The notes below the pieces were generated by a model. The model saw nothing but the letters and a program-made list of their open reading frames with translations. It ran no database searches and was not told the origin of the DNA. Shown in pieces: positions 1-8,190 of a DNA stretch of 64,000 bases (its first letter is position 1; every line of letters begins with the position of its first letter). The position numbers and the translations under genes were made by a program. This stretch comes from Marinilabilia salmonicolor JCM 21150 (GTDB lineage Bacteria > Bacteroidota > Bacteroidia > Bacteroidales > Marinilabiliaceae): contig NZ_AJKI01000003.1 of assembly GCF_000259075.1 (NCBI RefSeq), positions 1 to 64,000 of the forward strand. The letters run 5' to 3'.

Positions 1-42
1 CCCCGCGGTTTATTGGTCGAGACGCGACCAATAAACCGCGGG
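1..42. repeat. perfect 18-bp inverted repeat at the window edge
   Basis: Positions 2-19 and 25-42 are exact reverse complements around a 5-base loop (AGACG). The arm is GC-rich at its base and AT-rich near the loop. No T-run follows on either strand, so it is not a textbook rho-independent terminator. Because the window starts here, it could be the 3' hairpin of a gene to the left. Confidence 0.6.
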
Positions 43-182
43 AGGAGAGGTATTACAATTTTTCTGGGACGTTGCCCCAGGCTATTGCTTAAAGAACTTC
101 GGCCTTAAAAAAGCACAGCCTAATCTTGTCAAAGTGGCATTATGTATTTCTTTAAAAGGAAAAAGCGAGGCTTTTGGGAGGA

Positions 183-381
183 CTGAATAATTGACTTCGT
201 CGAGCTTCGTTTCATAAATTATCTATTACAATGTTCAACTACCGGCTAAATACAGGCGTCCTCAATAAAATTGACTTGAAAATAAATTTTTATTCCCTTC
301 ATCAATTATCTTTGCGGTTGCCCGTATTTATTGGTATTTGAACATCTCATGACGAAAACTTATGAATAGACCAGGTTAATA
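183..381 (+). repeat. dispersed intergenic repeat, copy 1 (inverted-core family)
   Basis: This 199-bp stretch matches positions 10736-10930. Both copies begin with CTGAATAATTGACTTCGTCG and end with a TGAAT...CAGGTT motif in the same orientation. The core between (about 211-365) instead aligns to the reverse complement of the core in the other copy, at roughly 75% by eye. The core is bounded by imperfect inverted repeats (about 211-243 and 331-366; shared ATGTTCAA and TACC blocks). It lies just upstream of the gene at 442. No transposase is present. It is either a MITE-like intergenic element or a decayed invertible segment. Confidence 0.7.
307..314 (+). promoter_or_regulatory. -7 box TATCTTTG inside repeat copy 1
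   Basis: An exact match to the Bacteroidota -7 consensus TAnnTTTG, pointing at the gene starting at 442, with a leader of about 120 bases. No good TTTG -33 element sits 19-20 bases upstream, so only half of the promoter is supported. The equivalent octamer in the other repeat copy (10820-10827) is CAAATTTG and would point away from its gene. Confidence 0.35.
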
Positions 382-441
382 AAGTATGCATAGTTCGGCA
401 TTAATGATTAAATTTGATTTACAATACAAAATCTTGAAACA

Positions 442-924
442 ATGAAAAATATTGAACTAGGAAAAGGTGTCGATAATCTTCAGTTTGGAATGACCCGTGA
501 GGAATTTAAAGCAATCATGGGAGAGCCGGATGAAATTGAGGTTATGGAAAATGAAGATTTAGCTGAAGATACGTCTGAAGCCTGGCACTATGATGAAATA
601 GAGTTGTCGGCTTCCTTTGATCAGATGGAAGACTGGCGACTGACATCCCTGGCAGTTAGTTCTGATGAATATACTTTTGAGGGGGTAGATCTTATAGGGT
701 TGAGCCAACAGGAAGTAATGGATCAGATAGAATTACTTGGATTGGGTGATGTTTCCATAGAGGAGTTGTCGGACGATGAGGATAACAGTCAGCAGATTGC
801 AACTTTGTTGGATGTAAGTCTTAATTTATGGTTCGATAATGGGATTCTTTCCGAGATTCAATGGGGGCCGTATTGGGATGAAGACGAGGAAGAACTGATC
901 TGGCCCGGCGAAGAAGAAGAATGA
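442..924 (+). CDS. hypothetical acidic protein
   Basis: A 160-residue, strongly acidic protein with no signal peptide or membrane segment, so probably cytoplasmic. The N-terminus reads LQFGMTREEFKAIMGEPDEI. The GMT-x-EEF-x(4)-GEPD arrangement resembles the short repeat seen in many small bacterial proteins whose names vary (some described as immunity-like), but I do not recognise the family. The C-terminus ends in a poly-Glu run. It stands alone: the intergenic repeat lies upstream and another acidic ORF downstream. A second possible -7 box (TAAATTTG, 409-416) lies 25 bases before the ATG. Function unknown. Confidence 0.75.
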   Translation: MKNIELGKGVDNLQFGMTREEFKAIMGEPDEIEVMENEDLAEDTSEAWHYDEIELSASFDQMEDWRLTSLAVSSDEYTFEGVDLIGLSQQEVMDQIELLGLGDVSIEELSDDEDNSQQIATLLDVSLNLWFDNGILSEIQWGPYWDEDEEELIWPGEEEE

Positions 925-1095
925 AACGAGCATGGCAACGATTGTCACAAGTGAACATGTATAAATTCCTAAATGCGAGTTCCATCCGACCGTAATAAGT
1001 AGATTTTAAACGGATGAAAAAAAAAGTTCTGATCTTTTGCAATATATTGAATTGAATGTATAAATTTATCGCGTAATTTTTATATTTGTAATTGC

Positions 1096-1326
1096 ATGGA
1101 AAAGAGTATTTTAAAGGTTGATCCCGTGGCATTTCGTTACGATGATCCCGAGATTGATGATGATGATTTCGGTGAAGATGATGATTATGAGTGGGGAGAG
1201 GAAGACCTGGATGATGAAAATTTCGATGAAGATATTGACGAAGACTTTGATGAAGATTACGACGAAGACTTTGACAATGATTTCGATGAGGATCTTGAGG
1301 ACGGGTTCGATGACGATGATTTTTAA
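1096..1326 (+). CDS. short Asp/Glu-repeat low-complexity protein
   Basis: A 76-residue ORF. After about 18 ordinary residues (MEKSILKVDPVAFRYDDPEI) it is almost entirely Asp and Glu with regularly spaced Phe or Tyr, as repeated D-E-D-F units. It is probably disordered and highly negatively charged; such tails can mimic nucleic acid or bind basic proteins, but no function is shown here. A -7-like TATATTTG box (1081-1088) ends only 7 bases before the ATG, so any transcript from it would be nearly leaderless. A strong hairpin terminator follows at 1470. An overlapping +1-frame ORF rich in Met and Thr is a shadow of the GAT/GAA repeats. Confidence 0.65.
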   Translation: MEKSILKVDPVAFRYDDPEIDDDDFGEDDDYEWGEEDLDDENFDEDIDEDFDEDYDEDFDNDFDEDLEDGFDDDDF

Positions 1327-1469
1327 TGTCCGGCTTTAATCATCTTTGTTTTGTGAATTGAGAAAAATAACTTGTTTTATTCATAATAAAGGCCAATGGT
1401 CATAGAGTAATAGCTTTCAGCCTGTTGACCCGTTTGCGGCTTTATGTATATGGTAAGTTAAAATAAAGA

Positions 1470-1512
1470 CAGGGGTTGTACATCTTTCTTTGTACAACCC
1501 CTGTTGTTTTTT
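1470..1512 (+). terminator. rho-independent terminator after the acidic gene
   Basis: A perfect 13-bp stem (1470-1482 with 1491-1503) with an 8-base loop, followed by TTGTTTTTT. It lies 143 bases after the stop at 1326. The rest of 1327-1732 holds no gene that I can see. Confidence 0.8.
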
Positions 1513-1702
1513 GGCTATTGTTCTGTAAAACGCTAACTGGCTTCAATGGATCACATTCAAAAACCTGGGTCTTTGCAAAAATCTTACACAATCTGTAAAG
1601 GAGGGTTTTTCTTCAGTATTCTTCCTGTCAACGGTTTCCCCTCGCTTAAAACCTTTTTCTATTACAAAGAATCCAATCCTTCTTCCAGGGATGGGTTAGG
1701 AG

Positions 1703-1726
1703 AGGCCGTCAATTCGTAGACGGCCT
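1703..1726. terminator. hairpin at the end of the minus-strand gene
   Basis: An 8-bp perfect stem (AGGCCGTC/GACGGCCT) with an 8-base loop, 7 bases beyond the stop codon of the minus-strand gene at 1733. The T-rich tail is on the plus side (GTTTCCTT) and none follows on the minus strand, so its terminator role is uncertain. Confidence 0.4.
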
Positions 1727-1732
1727 GTTTCC

Positions 1733-3046
1733 TTAGATGTCTTCCCGGATAAGCTTTTTCTGAATCTTTTTTATTACGTTCTCAATAGGCTGTTCGGGTT
1801 CAATGACATTGTAGTCGCCCCAGAAATCCGGATCAGAAAAACCACTGACTTCATCTTCCATGATGGCGTTAATCTTAAGTCTGTCTGAACCTCTGAAAGG
1901 ATCTTCATTGGTAACATCCCAATCGGTAATGGCCATCTCCAGGGTGGTGTGGTAATTGGTATTAAAGAGTTTTCTGCGCCAGTTGATTTTAAAGGAAGCC
2001 TGACCACGGCTGTATCCGAAGTACCATTTCCCATCTTCATTTTGCCGGTAATTGACAATATAGGAGGCCTCGGTGGGATAAACCCGGGCGCCAAAAGGTT
2101 TTTTTCGGATAAACATTCTGGCCACTTCATCTTTATCTTCTGTGTTCATGTTAAAAACTGCTCTTGTTACCGCCAGATTTTCGGTGTCCACATAAAGTTT
2201 TCCATAGAAAAGCGGAATCTTAACTGAGGGTTTCTGTTCAAAACTCAATACATAGATTGTTCGATCTTCAATGCGTGTAATATTACTGATCTTGAAGTTG
2301 TAATAGTCAATCATGTCATTGTCAAACAACAGGTACGGGTCTTTCATGATGTCCAGCATGGTGGCTGTATAAGGGCCGCCCTGCAGTTTAAAGGCTACCG
2401 TATCCAGTTTTTCATAATCCGTGCTTTTTCTTCCGATGTGTAGTTTTACCCGGTCTTCGCGCGGATTGTCGTACGAAAACTTATAGACATCGACTACTGC
2501 TTCGGAAAGAGAAACGTAAGACCAGCCTTTCTTGATTGTCTCGCGGTAAAAAGCTGTCATTTTTGTGGGTTCGGACAGGTAGTTCTCATCTCTCCGGTTC
2601 AGTACGGCTCTGATCAGCAGATTAGGGTCAGAAGGGAAAACGGAAACTTCTACCAAAGGAACTGTAATCATCTTCAGTTCAATGGTGTTTCGCCCATGCC
2701 GGAAGGTCGAAACCGGCACATATTTCTTCTCATATCCAATAAAAGAGATGCGGATTTGTTCGTTTGATTTCTCTTTGGGAACCTTTAAAGAGAAATTACC
2801 ACTTGAGTTACTTACGGTGGCAATGTTTGTTCCTTCAATAGCCACTGTGGCAAAGGCCAGGGGATCGCCGGAGTCTTCATCTTCGACACTTCCCCGGAGC
2901 AGTAAAAATTTGGTGGTGTCGGGCAACTGTTCTTCTTCTTCAAATACTGAAGAAGCATATGTTGCAGTGGCGGTCATCGAAATCATGGCTACTAAGACCA
3001 ATATGAATCGAAAACCTGTGCGGGTATTAAATCTGTTTGTTTTCAT
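1733..3046 (-). CDS. carboxypeptidase-regulatory-like domain protein, exported
   Basis: A 437-residue secreted or envelope protein. A signal peptide ends near residue 32 (hydrophobic FILVLVAMISMTATA then ATYAS). Residues about 48-125 form a carboxypeptidase D regulatory-like beta-sandwich (LRGSVEDEDSGDPLAFATVAI, then the typical GNFSL and ISFIGYE), the module found at the N-terminus of many Bacteroidota outer membrane proteins. The rest is a beta-rich domain of the kind seen in proteins that carry this module without a TonB plug. No catalytic residues are evident. It is transcribed alone; the next minus gene lies 145 bases upstream. Substrate and role are unknown. Confidence 0.8.
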   Translation of the reverse strand: MKTNRFNTRTGFRFILVLVAMISMTATATYASSVFEEEEQLPDTTKFLLLRGSVEDEDSGDPLAFATVAIEGTNIATVSNSSGNFSLKVPKEKSNEQIRISFIGYEKKYVPVSTFRHGRNTIELKMITVPLVEVSVFPSDPNLLIRAVLNRRDENYLSEPTKMTAFYRETIKKGWSYVSLSEAVVDVYKFSYDNPREDRVKLHIGRKSTDYEKLDTVAFKLQGGPYTATMLDIMKDPYLLFDNDMIDYYNFKISNITRIEDRTIYVLSFEQKPSVKIPLFYGKLYVDTENLAVTRAVFNMNTEDKDEVARMFIRKKPFGARVYPTEASYIVNYRQNEDGKWYFGYSRGQASFKINWRRKLFNTNYHTTLEMAITDWDVTNEDPFRGSDRLKINAIMEDEVSGFSDPDFWGDYNVIEPEQPIENVIKKIQKKLIREDI

Positions 3047-3191
3047 GGCATCAGTTTTTGGTGTTCATTATTATGCAGAATGCTATTTTAATCGTTGTTA
3101 ACAGCGATGGATGTTGTTATTCATCCTTTTCAACATATAGACACCGGGATGCCGGAAAACCCTTATTGGAAATTGAATTTTTTATTTGCCA

Positions 3192-3428
3192 TTAACGATA
3201 CATTTGTTTCATGGGCTTGAGCAGGTATTCCAGTCCATTGAGTTTTATTTCGTAAATGGTTCCCAGAAGCATCCCCAATTTCCCGTTGGGCCATCCTTTC
3301 TGTGACATCCATACCAGGTATGGTTCGGGCAGGTCGCATATTCTGAGCCCTTTATATTTACCGTAGGGCATGCGGTTTGTTATCAGTTCCTTGAGAATTC
3401 CTGAATTAATTTGTGGAGTTGGTTCCAT
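3192..3428 (-). CDS. DUF3820 family protein
   Basis: A 78-residue cytoplasmic protein matching the DUF3820 pattern along its length: MPYGKYKG, then DLPEPYLVWMSQKGWPNGKL, then IYEIKLNGLE. The family is small, widespread in Bacteroidota and gamma-proteobacteria, and has no firmly assigned biochemical function; some entries call it a putative quorum-sensing-regulated factor, which I would not transfer here. A terminator hairpin lies between it and the upstream aldo/keto reductase, so it probably has its own promoter. Confidence 0.85.
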   Translation of the reverse strand: MEPTPQINSGILKELITNRMPYGKYKGLRICDLPEPYLVWMSQKGWPNGKLGMLLGTIYEIKLNGLEYLLKPMKQMYR

Positions 3429-3449
3429 TAATATGATTTTTGAGGTAAT

Positions 3450-3486
3450 AAAAAAGCCCGGACATTGGGAGTGCTAATGTCCGGGC
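3450..3486 (-). terminator. rho-independent terminator of the aldo/keto reductase gene
   Basis: Read on the minus strand, an 11-bp perfect stem GCCCGGACATT/AATGTCCGGGC (3486-3476 with 3466-3456) is followed directly by TTTTTTATT. It starts 20 bases after the stop at 3507. Confidence 0.88.
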
Positions 3487-3506
3487 AAATGTAGGAATAT
3501 TTGATG

Positions 3507-4331
3507 TTAGATTCTATCCGGATGAGGTCCGATTCGTTCGTCGCAGTCCAATGCATCAATTTTTTTCATGTCTTCTTCCGAAATTTCGAAATCAAAGATG
3601 GATGCATTTTCTTCGATGCGGGTTTTTCTGACGCTTTTGGGAATGGTTACTATTCCTTTCTGAAGATCCCACCTAAGCACAATCTGGGCGATGCTTTTAC
3701 CGTATTTTTCAGAAAGATTTTTCAGCAAATCGATTTCAAATATTCCCCCTTGCATCAACGGGCTCCATGCTTCGTATTGGATACTGTGTTTTTTACAGAA
3801 ATCGATAAGATCCTGTTGGACCAGCTGCGGATGAAATTCCATTTGATTGACCATGGGCACAATTTTCCCTGAGGCCATCACATCTTCCAAATGGTGCTGC
3901 AGGAAGTTGCTGACCCCGATGGCCCGTACGCGTCCTTCTTCGTATAAAGTTTCCAGGGCACGCCAGGTATCTGTGTATTTGCCTTTGATGGGCCAGTGAA
4001 CCAGGTAAAGATCCAGGTAATCGGTTTGCAGTTTTTTCAATGACTCTCCGAAAGCCCTTATCGTTTCATCATACCCCTGATCGGTATTCCACACCTTGCT
4101 GGTAATAAAAAGGTCCTTTCGCGCAATGGAGTGTGATTTGATGGCTTCTCCCAGACCGTTTTCGTTTTCGTAAAATGCGGCGGTGTCAATGTGGCGATAA
4201 CCGAAGTCCAGGGCAGCATGGACAGCGTTTTTTATTTCGTCGTTGGGGGTTTGGAAAACGCCTAATCCCAGGTAGGGCATTTTGATTCCGTTGGCCAATT
4301 CTACTGTACCGTTTAAGTCTGTTATTCGCAT
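3507..4331 (-). CDS. aldo/keto reductase
   Basis: A 274-residue NAD(P)H-dependent carbonyl reductase of the AKR superfamily, the usual length for the single-domain (alpha/beta)8 enzyme. The catalytic tetrad is in place: Asp49 (FGYRHIDTA), Tyr54 (AFYENE), Lys79 (ITSKVWN) and His112 (LYLVHWP). The cofactor-binding part is visible near the C-terminus (VTIPKSVRKTRIEENASIF). It resembles the 2,5-diketo-gluconate reductase/YvgN group, but the substrate cannot be read from sequence. It is monocistronic, flanked by hairpin terminators on both sides. Confidence 0.92.
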   Translation of the reverse strand: MRITDLNGTVELANGIKMPYLGLGVFQTPNDEIKNAVHAALDFGYRHIDTAAFYENENGLGEAIKSHSIARKDLFITSKVWNTDQGYDETIRAFGESLKKLQTDYLDLYLVHWPIKGKYTDTWRALETLYEEGRVRAIGVSNFLQHHLEDVMASGKIVPMVNQMEFHPQLVQQDLIDFCKKHSIQYEAWSPLMQGGIFEIDLLKNLSEKYGKSIAQIVLRWDLQKGIVTIPKSVRKTRIEENASIFDFEISEEDMKKIDALDCDERIGPHPDRI

Positions 4332-4365
4332 AATGGTATTGTGTTTTTTGTATTTAAAACAAAAG

Positions 4366-4410
4366 AAAACCCGTTTTGTTGGTTGCCTGACAGCTATAAA
4401 AACGGGTTTT
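4366..4410. terminator. bidirectional-looking terminator hairpin
   Basis: A 12-bp perfect stem (AAAACCCGTTTT at 4366-4377 with AAAACGGGTTTT at 4399-4410) and a 21-base loop. On the minus strand it lies 21 bases past the stop of the betaine-binding protein gene and is followed by CTTTTG; on the plus strand TATTTTAT follows. Confidence 0.7.
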
Positions 4411-4431
4411 TATTTTATGTTTTAAATGGTA

Positions 4432-5328
4432 TTACATTACTTTAAGTCGTTCTGGTTGCAGGTCTTTAACCCATTTGTTGACGATAAATTTGTTTTTTTC
4501 CATCCACTGATGAATGCCGTTGACCGGATCGGTGGCCATTTTTACCTGGTCAATCAGGCTGTTGAATTGTTTATCGGTAAGTTTCATTCGTCTGAAGAAC
4601 TCGGCAGCATGAGGATGTTCTTCGATACTTTTTTTGTTTCCGACTACATAAATATGCTCGTCGGTAGGGAATATATTGTCCGGGTCTTCCAAAAACCGCA
4701 CATCATGACGACTGAATATCCAGTGAGGTTCCCAGCCTGTTACTACGATCTCTCTACGACGCTTTATGGAATCGGTCATTTGAAAGGTCATTTGGTCATC
4801 CGAACCGGTGAGCAATCGGTTGTTAAGTTTGTAGTGCTTGATGGCTCTGTCCGTGGATGTCATGATACCGGCTCCGGCGTCAATACCCACAATGGGGATG
4901 GTGTCTCCGGTCAGGTCGGTGATTGAGACATATTTGCTGTAATCAGGGACCACCAGTCCTGTTTTGGGACTTTGAAATACAATTCCGATGGTGTCGATTT
5001 CATTTTTGTGCTTCTCGAAATATTGACGCTGGGTGTGAGGAAGCCAGGCATCCGGAAAGAAGTCGGCCTGCTGACCGGCAACTTCCTGATAGGCCGATTC
5101 CACATCTGTCAGTTTCAATTCTACTTCGTATCCCATCTTCTCTTCCAGAACAGTGGCAGCCATCATGGTAATGGCCACACTTTCGGTCCAGTCGGTATAA
5201 TTGAGTTTTACCACACGTTTGTCCTCTTCTTCCTGTGAGGGTTTGGTGTAGTTACAGGAAACCATTATGCCCGAAATGACTATGCCGGAAAGCATAAGTG
5301 AGATCATATTGGAGATTGTTCGTTTCAT
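4432..5328 (-). CDS. glycine betaine/proline ABC-type substrate-binding lipoprotein (OpuAC/ProX-like)
   Basis: A 298-residue lipoprotein: hydrophobic N-terminus and lipobox GIMVSC with Cys25 as the lipidation site. The remainder is the OpuAC periplasmic-binding fold for quaternary ammonium osmoprotectants: an N-terminal VVKLNYTDWTESVA strand, DFFPDAWLPHTQ, and VVTGWEPHWIFSRHDVRFLED, whose Trp residues are of the type that forms the aromatic box. It would capture betaine or related solutes outside the inner membrane. No ABC permease or ATPase gene is adjacent. The neighbours upstream on the same strand are a universal stress protein and a BCCT betaine transporter, which points to osmoadaptation. 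Confidence 0.88.
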   Translation of the reverse strand: MKRTISNMISLMLSGIVISGIMVSCNYTKPSQEEEDKRVVKLNYTDWTESVAITMMAATVLEEKMGYEVELKLTDVESAYQEVAGQQADFFPDAWLPHTQRQYFEKHKNEIDTIGIVFQSPKTGLVVPDYSKYVSITDLTGDTIPIVGIDAGAGIMTSTDRAIKHYKLNNRLLTGSDDQMTFQMTDSIKRRREIVVTGWEPHWIFSRHDVRFLEDPDNIFPTDEHIYVVGNKKSIEEHPHAAEFFRRMKLTDKQFNSLIDQVKMATDPVNGIHQWMEKNKFIVNKWVKDLQPERLKVM

Positions 5329-5418
5329 GCTTTTTTTCTTTGTTAGAGAATTCGTTGGTTTTCAATTTGTTGTTCATGAAAGCCTGCTTTGTGTTGATTA
5401 TCAGTAATTTTTGGGCTT

Positions 5419-6336
5419 TCAATCAAAGATACGTTCCAGAATTCCGGTGGACAATTTTTTGTCCTTGACAATCAGTACCGGAAGTGTTTTGCCACCTCCT
5501 GCAAGCTTCTCAGAAGTGTTGTCGAGAATGACATGCGTAAGGCCTGATTTCATTTTTGATCCTGACAAAATCAGATCGGCCTGGTTTTGAACCGCTTTGT
5601 GATAAAGAATCTGAGCTTCTCCGCCTTCTTTATTCATGCTGAATTCACAGGGAAATTCTTCCTCTTTGATGTTCAGTTTCTTGATGATTTTCTGATATTC
5701 TTTTCTGCCGTGTTTGGTCATCTGATCCAGCAGCCTTTTTTCCTGTTTCTCGGTTTGCTGTGGAAAATAGTTTAACGGCAGTTTAAAAACATTGTGGCAG
5801 GTGACCTTAGCTCCTGTTTGTTCTTTAATTGACTGAGCCATTTTGAGTGCTTCGATGGAGATTTTGGAAAAGTCCATGCGTACCCAAAGGTGGTTGATGT
5901 TGTAAGGGGCTGTTTCGGTAACCAGCAGTACGGAGGAGGGGATCAGGCTCGTGACTTTGCGGGTAATTCCACCCTCTCCGGTGTAGCCTATCTTCTTCCC
6001 CATAATCGCGAGGTCTATCTTATTGTTTTTTGCGTATCCCACAATGGTTTCGGTCGTGAGCCCCTGCTTAACCTGAATCGAGAAATCTACTTTGGCATTG
6101 AACAGTTCCTTGGCTTTCTCTTCCAGTTCTTCGCGTACTAGTTGGTCCACCGGTTCATTGAACCCGGGAAATGATGATTTGATTTCATCAGGGATTTCCA
6201 CAGGGTGCATCACATGCATAAATACTACCGATGAAGGTGTAAAGGTATCCACGATAAAGTTGGTGTAGCGAAACAGAAAATCATCCATTTCTGTGAGGTC
6301 CAGGCAGACCAGTATTTTATTGAATTTCTTGTTCAT
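5419..6336 (-). CDS. tandem universal stress protein (UspA family)
   Basis: A 305-residue cytoplasmic protein with two UspA domains: residues about 1-140 (KILVCLDLTEMDDF ... AIMGKKIGYTGEGGITRKVTSLIPSSVLLV) and about 145-295. The first domain keeps a recognisable G-x(7-9)-G-[ST]-type nucleotide-binding turn. I chose ATG at 6336, 25 bases after the stop of the BCCT transporter gene, because a longer frame from 6417 would overlap that gene by 56 bases and adds residues unlike the family. It probably shares a transcript with the transporter. Usp proteins are linked to stress adaptation and, in some bacteria, to tuning of adjacent transporters; that role here is inference. Confidence 0.87.
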   Translation of the reverse strand: MNKKFNKILVCLDLTEMDDFLFRYTNFIVDTFTPSSVVFMHVMHPVEIPDEIKSSFPGFNEPVDQLVREELEEKAKELFNAKVDFSIQVKQGLTTETIVGYAKNNKIDLAIMGKKIGYTGEGGITRKVTSLIPSSVLLVTETAPYNINHLWVRMDFSKISIEALKMAQSIKEQTGAKVTCHNVFKLPLNYFPQQTEKQEKRLLDQMTKHGRKEYQKIIKKLNIKEEEFPCEFSMNKEGGEAQILYHKAVQNQADLILSGSKMKSGLTHVILDNTSEKLAGGGKTLPVLIVKDKKLSTGILERIFD

Positions 6337-6361
6337 AATGCTAGACTTTTTAAGATCGGTA

Positions 6362-8047
6362 TTATTTTTCATTTTTCTTATCTGACGGGGCTTCGGTGCC
6401 TGAAGGTTGTTTTGCATGACGTGAAGCTTCCCGCTTACGAATCAATTCGCCAATAACCTTTTGATAATTTTCACGTTCGCGTTTTTTAATGACTGACTGC
6501 ATGATGCCATGTTCTTCCTGTAAACCTTTGAGTAAACTGAACATCAGTATGATCAGGATAAGTGCAAATGGTAACCCTGTAATGATGGAAGCCGTCTGAA
6601 GAGCCCCGAGACCTCCGCCAATCAATAATACTGCTGCTACGGCTCCCTCTGTCAATGCCCAGAAAACCCGTTGTGGAACCGGTGCATCCAGCTTTCCGCC
6701 GGCTGTAAGGCTGTCAACTACCAGAGATCCTGAATCGGAAGAGGTTATGAAAAAGCTGGTTACCAGCAAAACTCCCACCAGTGAGGTAATGGAGGAAATC
6801 GGGTACTGCTCGAGTAGTATATACAGCGAGGTGGCTACATTTTCCCTGACGGCTGTGGCGATATCGGCCATAGAGTTTAACTCCAGGAAGATGGCACTTC
6901 CTCCAAAGGCGGAAAGCCACAGAAAAGTAAGCAGGGTAGGTACAATCAGTACTCCCAGAACAAACTCCCGTAGTGTGCGACCTCTTGAAATTCGTGCAAT
7001 AAACATTCCCACAAAAGGTGACCAGCTGATCCACCATGCCCAGTAAAATACTGTCCAGCCATTTTGCCAGTCAGATTGCTGATAGGTCTCTGTCCAGAAG
7101 CTGATTTCGAAGAAACTCTGGATGTAATAACCTGCATTCTGGGTAAATGAATCTAAAATAAACAGGGTGGGGCCAACGATAATTATAAATATTAAAAATA
7201 TGGCTGCCAGTACTATGTTTATTTCACTCAGGCGTTTTACTCCGGCATCAAGGCCTGCAACCACTGACGCTGTGGCTCCAAGTGTAATCACCGTGATCAG
7301 AATGACCTGAACGGTGATGGTGTCCGGGAGGTTTACCAAATGTGCAAGTCCGGCGCTGACTTGCTGAACTCCTAACCCCAGCGAGGTGGCCAGTCCAAAC
7401 AGTGTGGAAACAACCGCCAGTACATTGATGCCCTTCCCCAGAGGGCCATTGACGCGTTCTCCCAAGAGCGGATAAAAAATGGAACTGATGGTCAGCGGAA
7501 GTTTTTTATTGAAGGTAAAAAACGCCAGGGCCATACCCACCAGCGCGTAAATGCCCCAGGCATGAAGTCCCCAGTGAAGAAACGTGGTTTGCATGGCATG
7601 TTTGGCAGCTTCAACTGTTCTGGGTTCGCCCATGGGGGGATTCACAAAGTGACTGATGGGTTCGCCAACACTCCAGAACAAAATACCGATACCCATACCG
7701 GCACTGAAGAGCATGGCAAACCAGCCTCCTTTGGAAAATTCAGGTTTCGCTTCGGGTCCTCCGAGTCTTATTTTTCCATATTTGCTGAATGCCAGAAAAA
7801 GGATAAAAAACAAAAACAGGTTGACTGATAGAATAAAAAACCATCCACCATTGTCTGATATACTGGTTTGAATGGTGGCAAAAATTTTATTCATGGGAGC
7901 TCCGATGGCCAGTGTAACTACAATAAAGGCCACAATCAAAACTGCAGAAGGCCAGAAAACAGGACCGTCCACATCAAAATACTTGTTTTTGCTGATCAGG
8001 TGCTCCTCGCCCTCATGGGGAGAGGTGGGGGTGTTTTTATCGTCCAT
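6362..8047 (-). CDS. BCCT family betaine/choline/carnitine transporter
   Basis: A 561-residue inner-membrane secondary transporter with 12 hydrophobic segments. The BCCT signature GWTVFYWAWWISWSPF is intact, followed by GMFIARISRGRTLREF. This Trp-rich stretch forms the substrate-binding region in the family. It imports betaine-like compatible solutes with Na+ or H+. The Gly-rich MGIGILFWSVGEP in helix 3 is also typical. The C-terminal tail is charged and hydrophilic, as in osmosensing members. The first 16 residues (TPTSPHEGEEHL) are encoded by a C-rich stretch that looks like an intergenic repeat taken into the frame. It is first gene of the transporter-Usp pair. Confidence 0.95.
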   Translation of the reverse strand: MDDKNTPTSPHEGEEHLISKNKYFDVDGPVFWPSAVLIVAFIVVTLAIGAPMNKIFATIQTSISDNGGWFFILSVNLFLFFILFLAFSKYGKIRLGGPEAKPEFSKGGWFAMLFSAGMGIGILFWSVGEPISHFVNPPMGEPRTVEAAKHAMQTTFLHWGLHAWGIYALVGMALAFFTFNKKLPLTISSIFYPLLGERVNGPLGKGINVLAVVSTLFGLATSLGLGVQQVSAGLAHLVNLPDTITVQVILITVITLGATASVVAGLDAGVKRLSEINIVLAAIFLIFIIIVGPTLFILDSFTQNAGYYIQSFFEISFWTETYQQSDWQNGWTVFYWAWWISWSPFVGMFIARISRGRTLREFVLGVLIVPTLLTFLWLSAFGGSAIFLELNSMADIATAVRENVATSLYILLEQYPISSITSLVGVLLVTSFFITSSDSGSLVVDSLTAGGKLDAPVPQRVFWALTEGAVAAVLLIGGGLGALQTASIITGLPFALILIILMFSLLKGLQEEHGIMQSVIKKRERENYQKVIGELIRKREASRHAKQPSGTEAPSDKKNEK

Positions 8048-8117
8048 ACTTTACTCGTTTGGTTGCAATTAAATTTTCGTCACCGTTTGGAAGCTTTAAG
8101 TTATGAACTTTTATAAA

Positions 8118-8163
8118 TAAACAGGGAAGAAATTGTGTTTTTTTTAACAAACTTCTTCCCTGT
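8118..8163 (-). terminator. hairpin after the glutamine synthetase gene
   Basis: An 11-bp perfect stem (8121-8131 with 8153-8163, ACAGGGAAGAA/TTCTTCCCTGT) with a 21-base loop that itself contains a run of eight T. On the minus strand the stem is followed by TTATTT. It begins 27 bases past the stop at 8191. Confidence 0.65.
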
Positions 8164-8190
8164 GTGAAAAGTAACTACTTGTCAGTTAGA

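Noticed and set aside
1118-1339. A Met/Thr-rich frame overlapping the acidic gene
   Set aside because: A frame-shifted reading of GAT/GAA/GAC repeats; the composition follows from the other frame.
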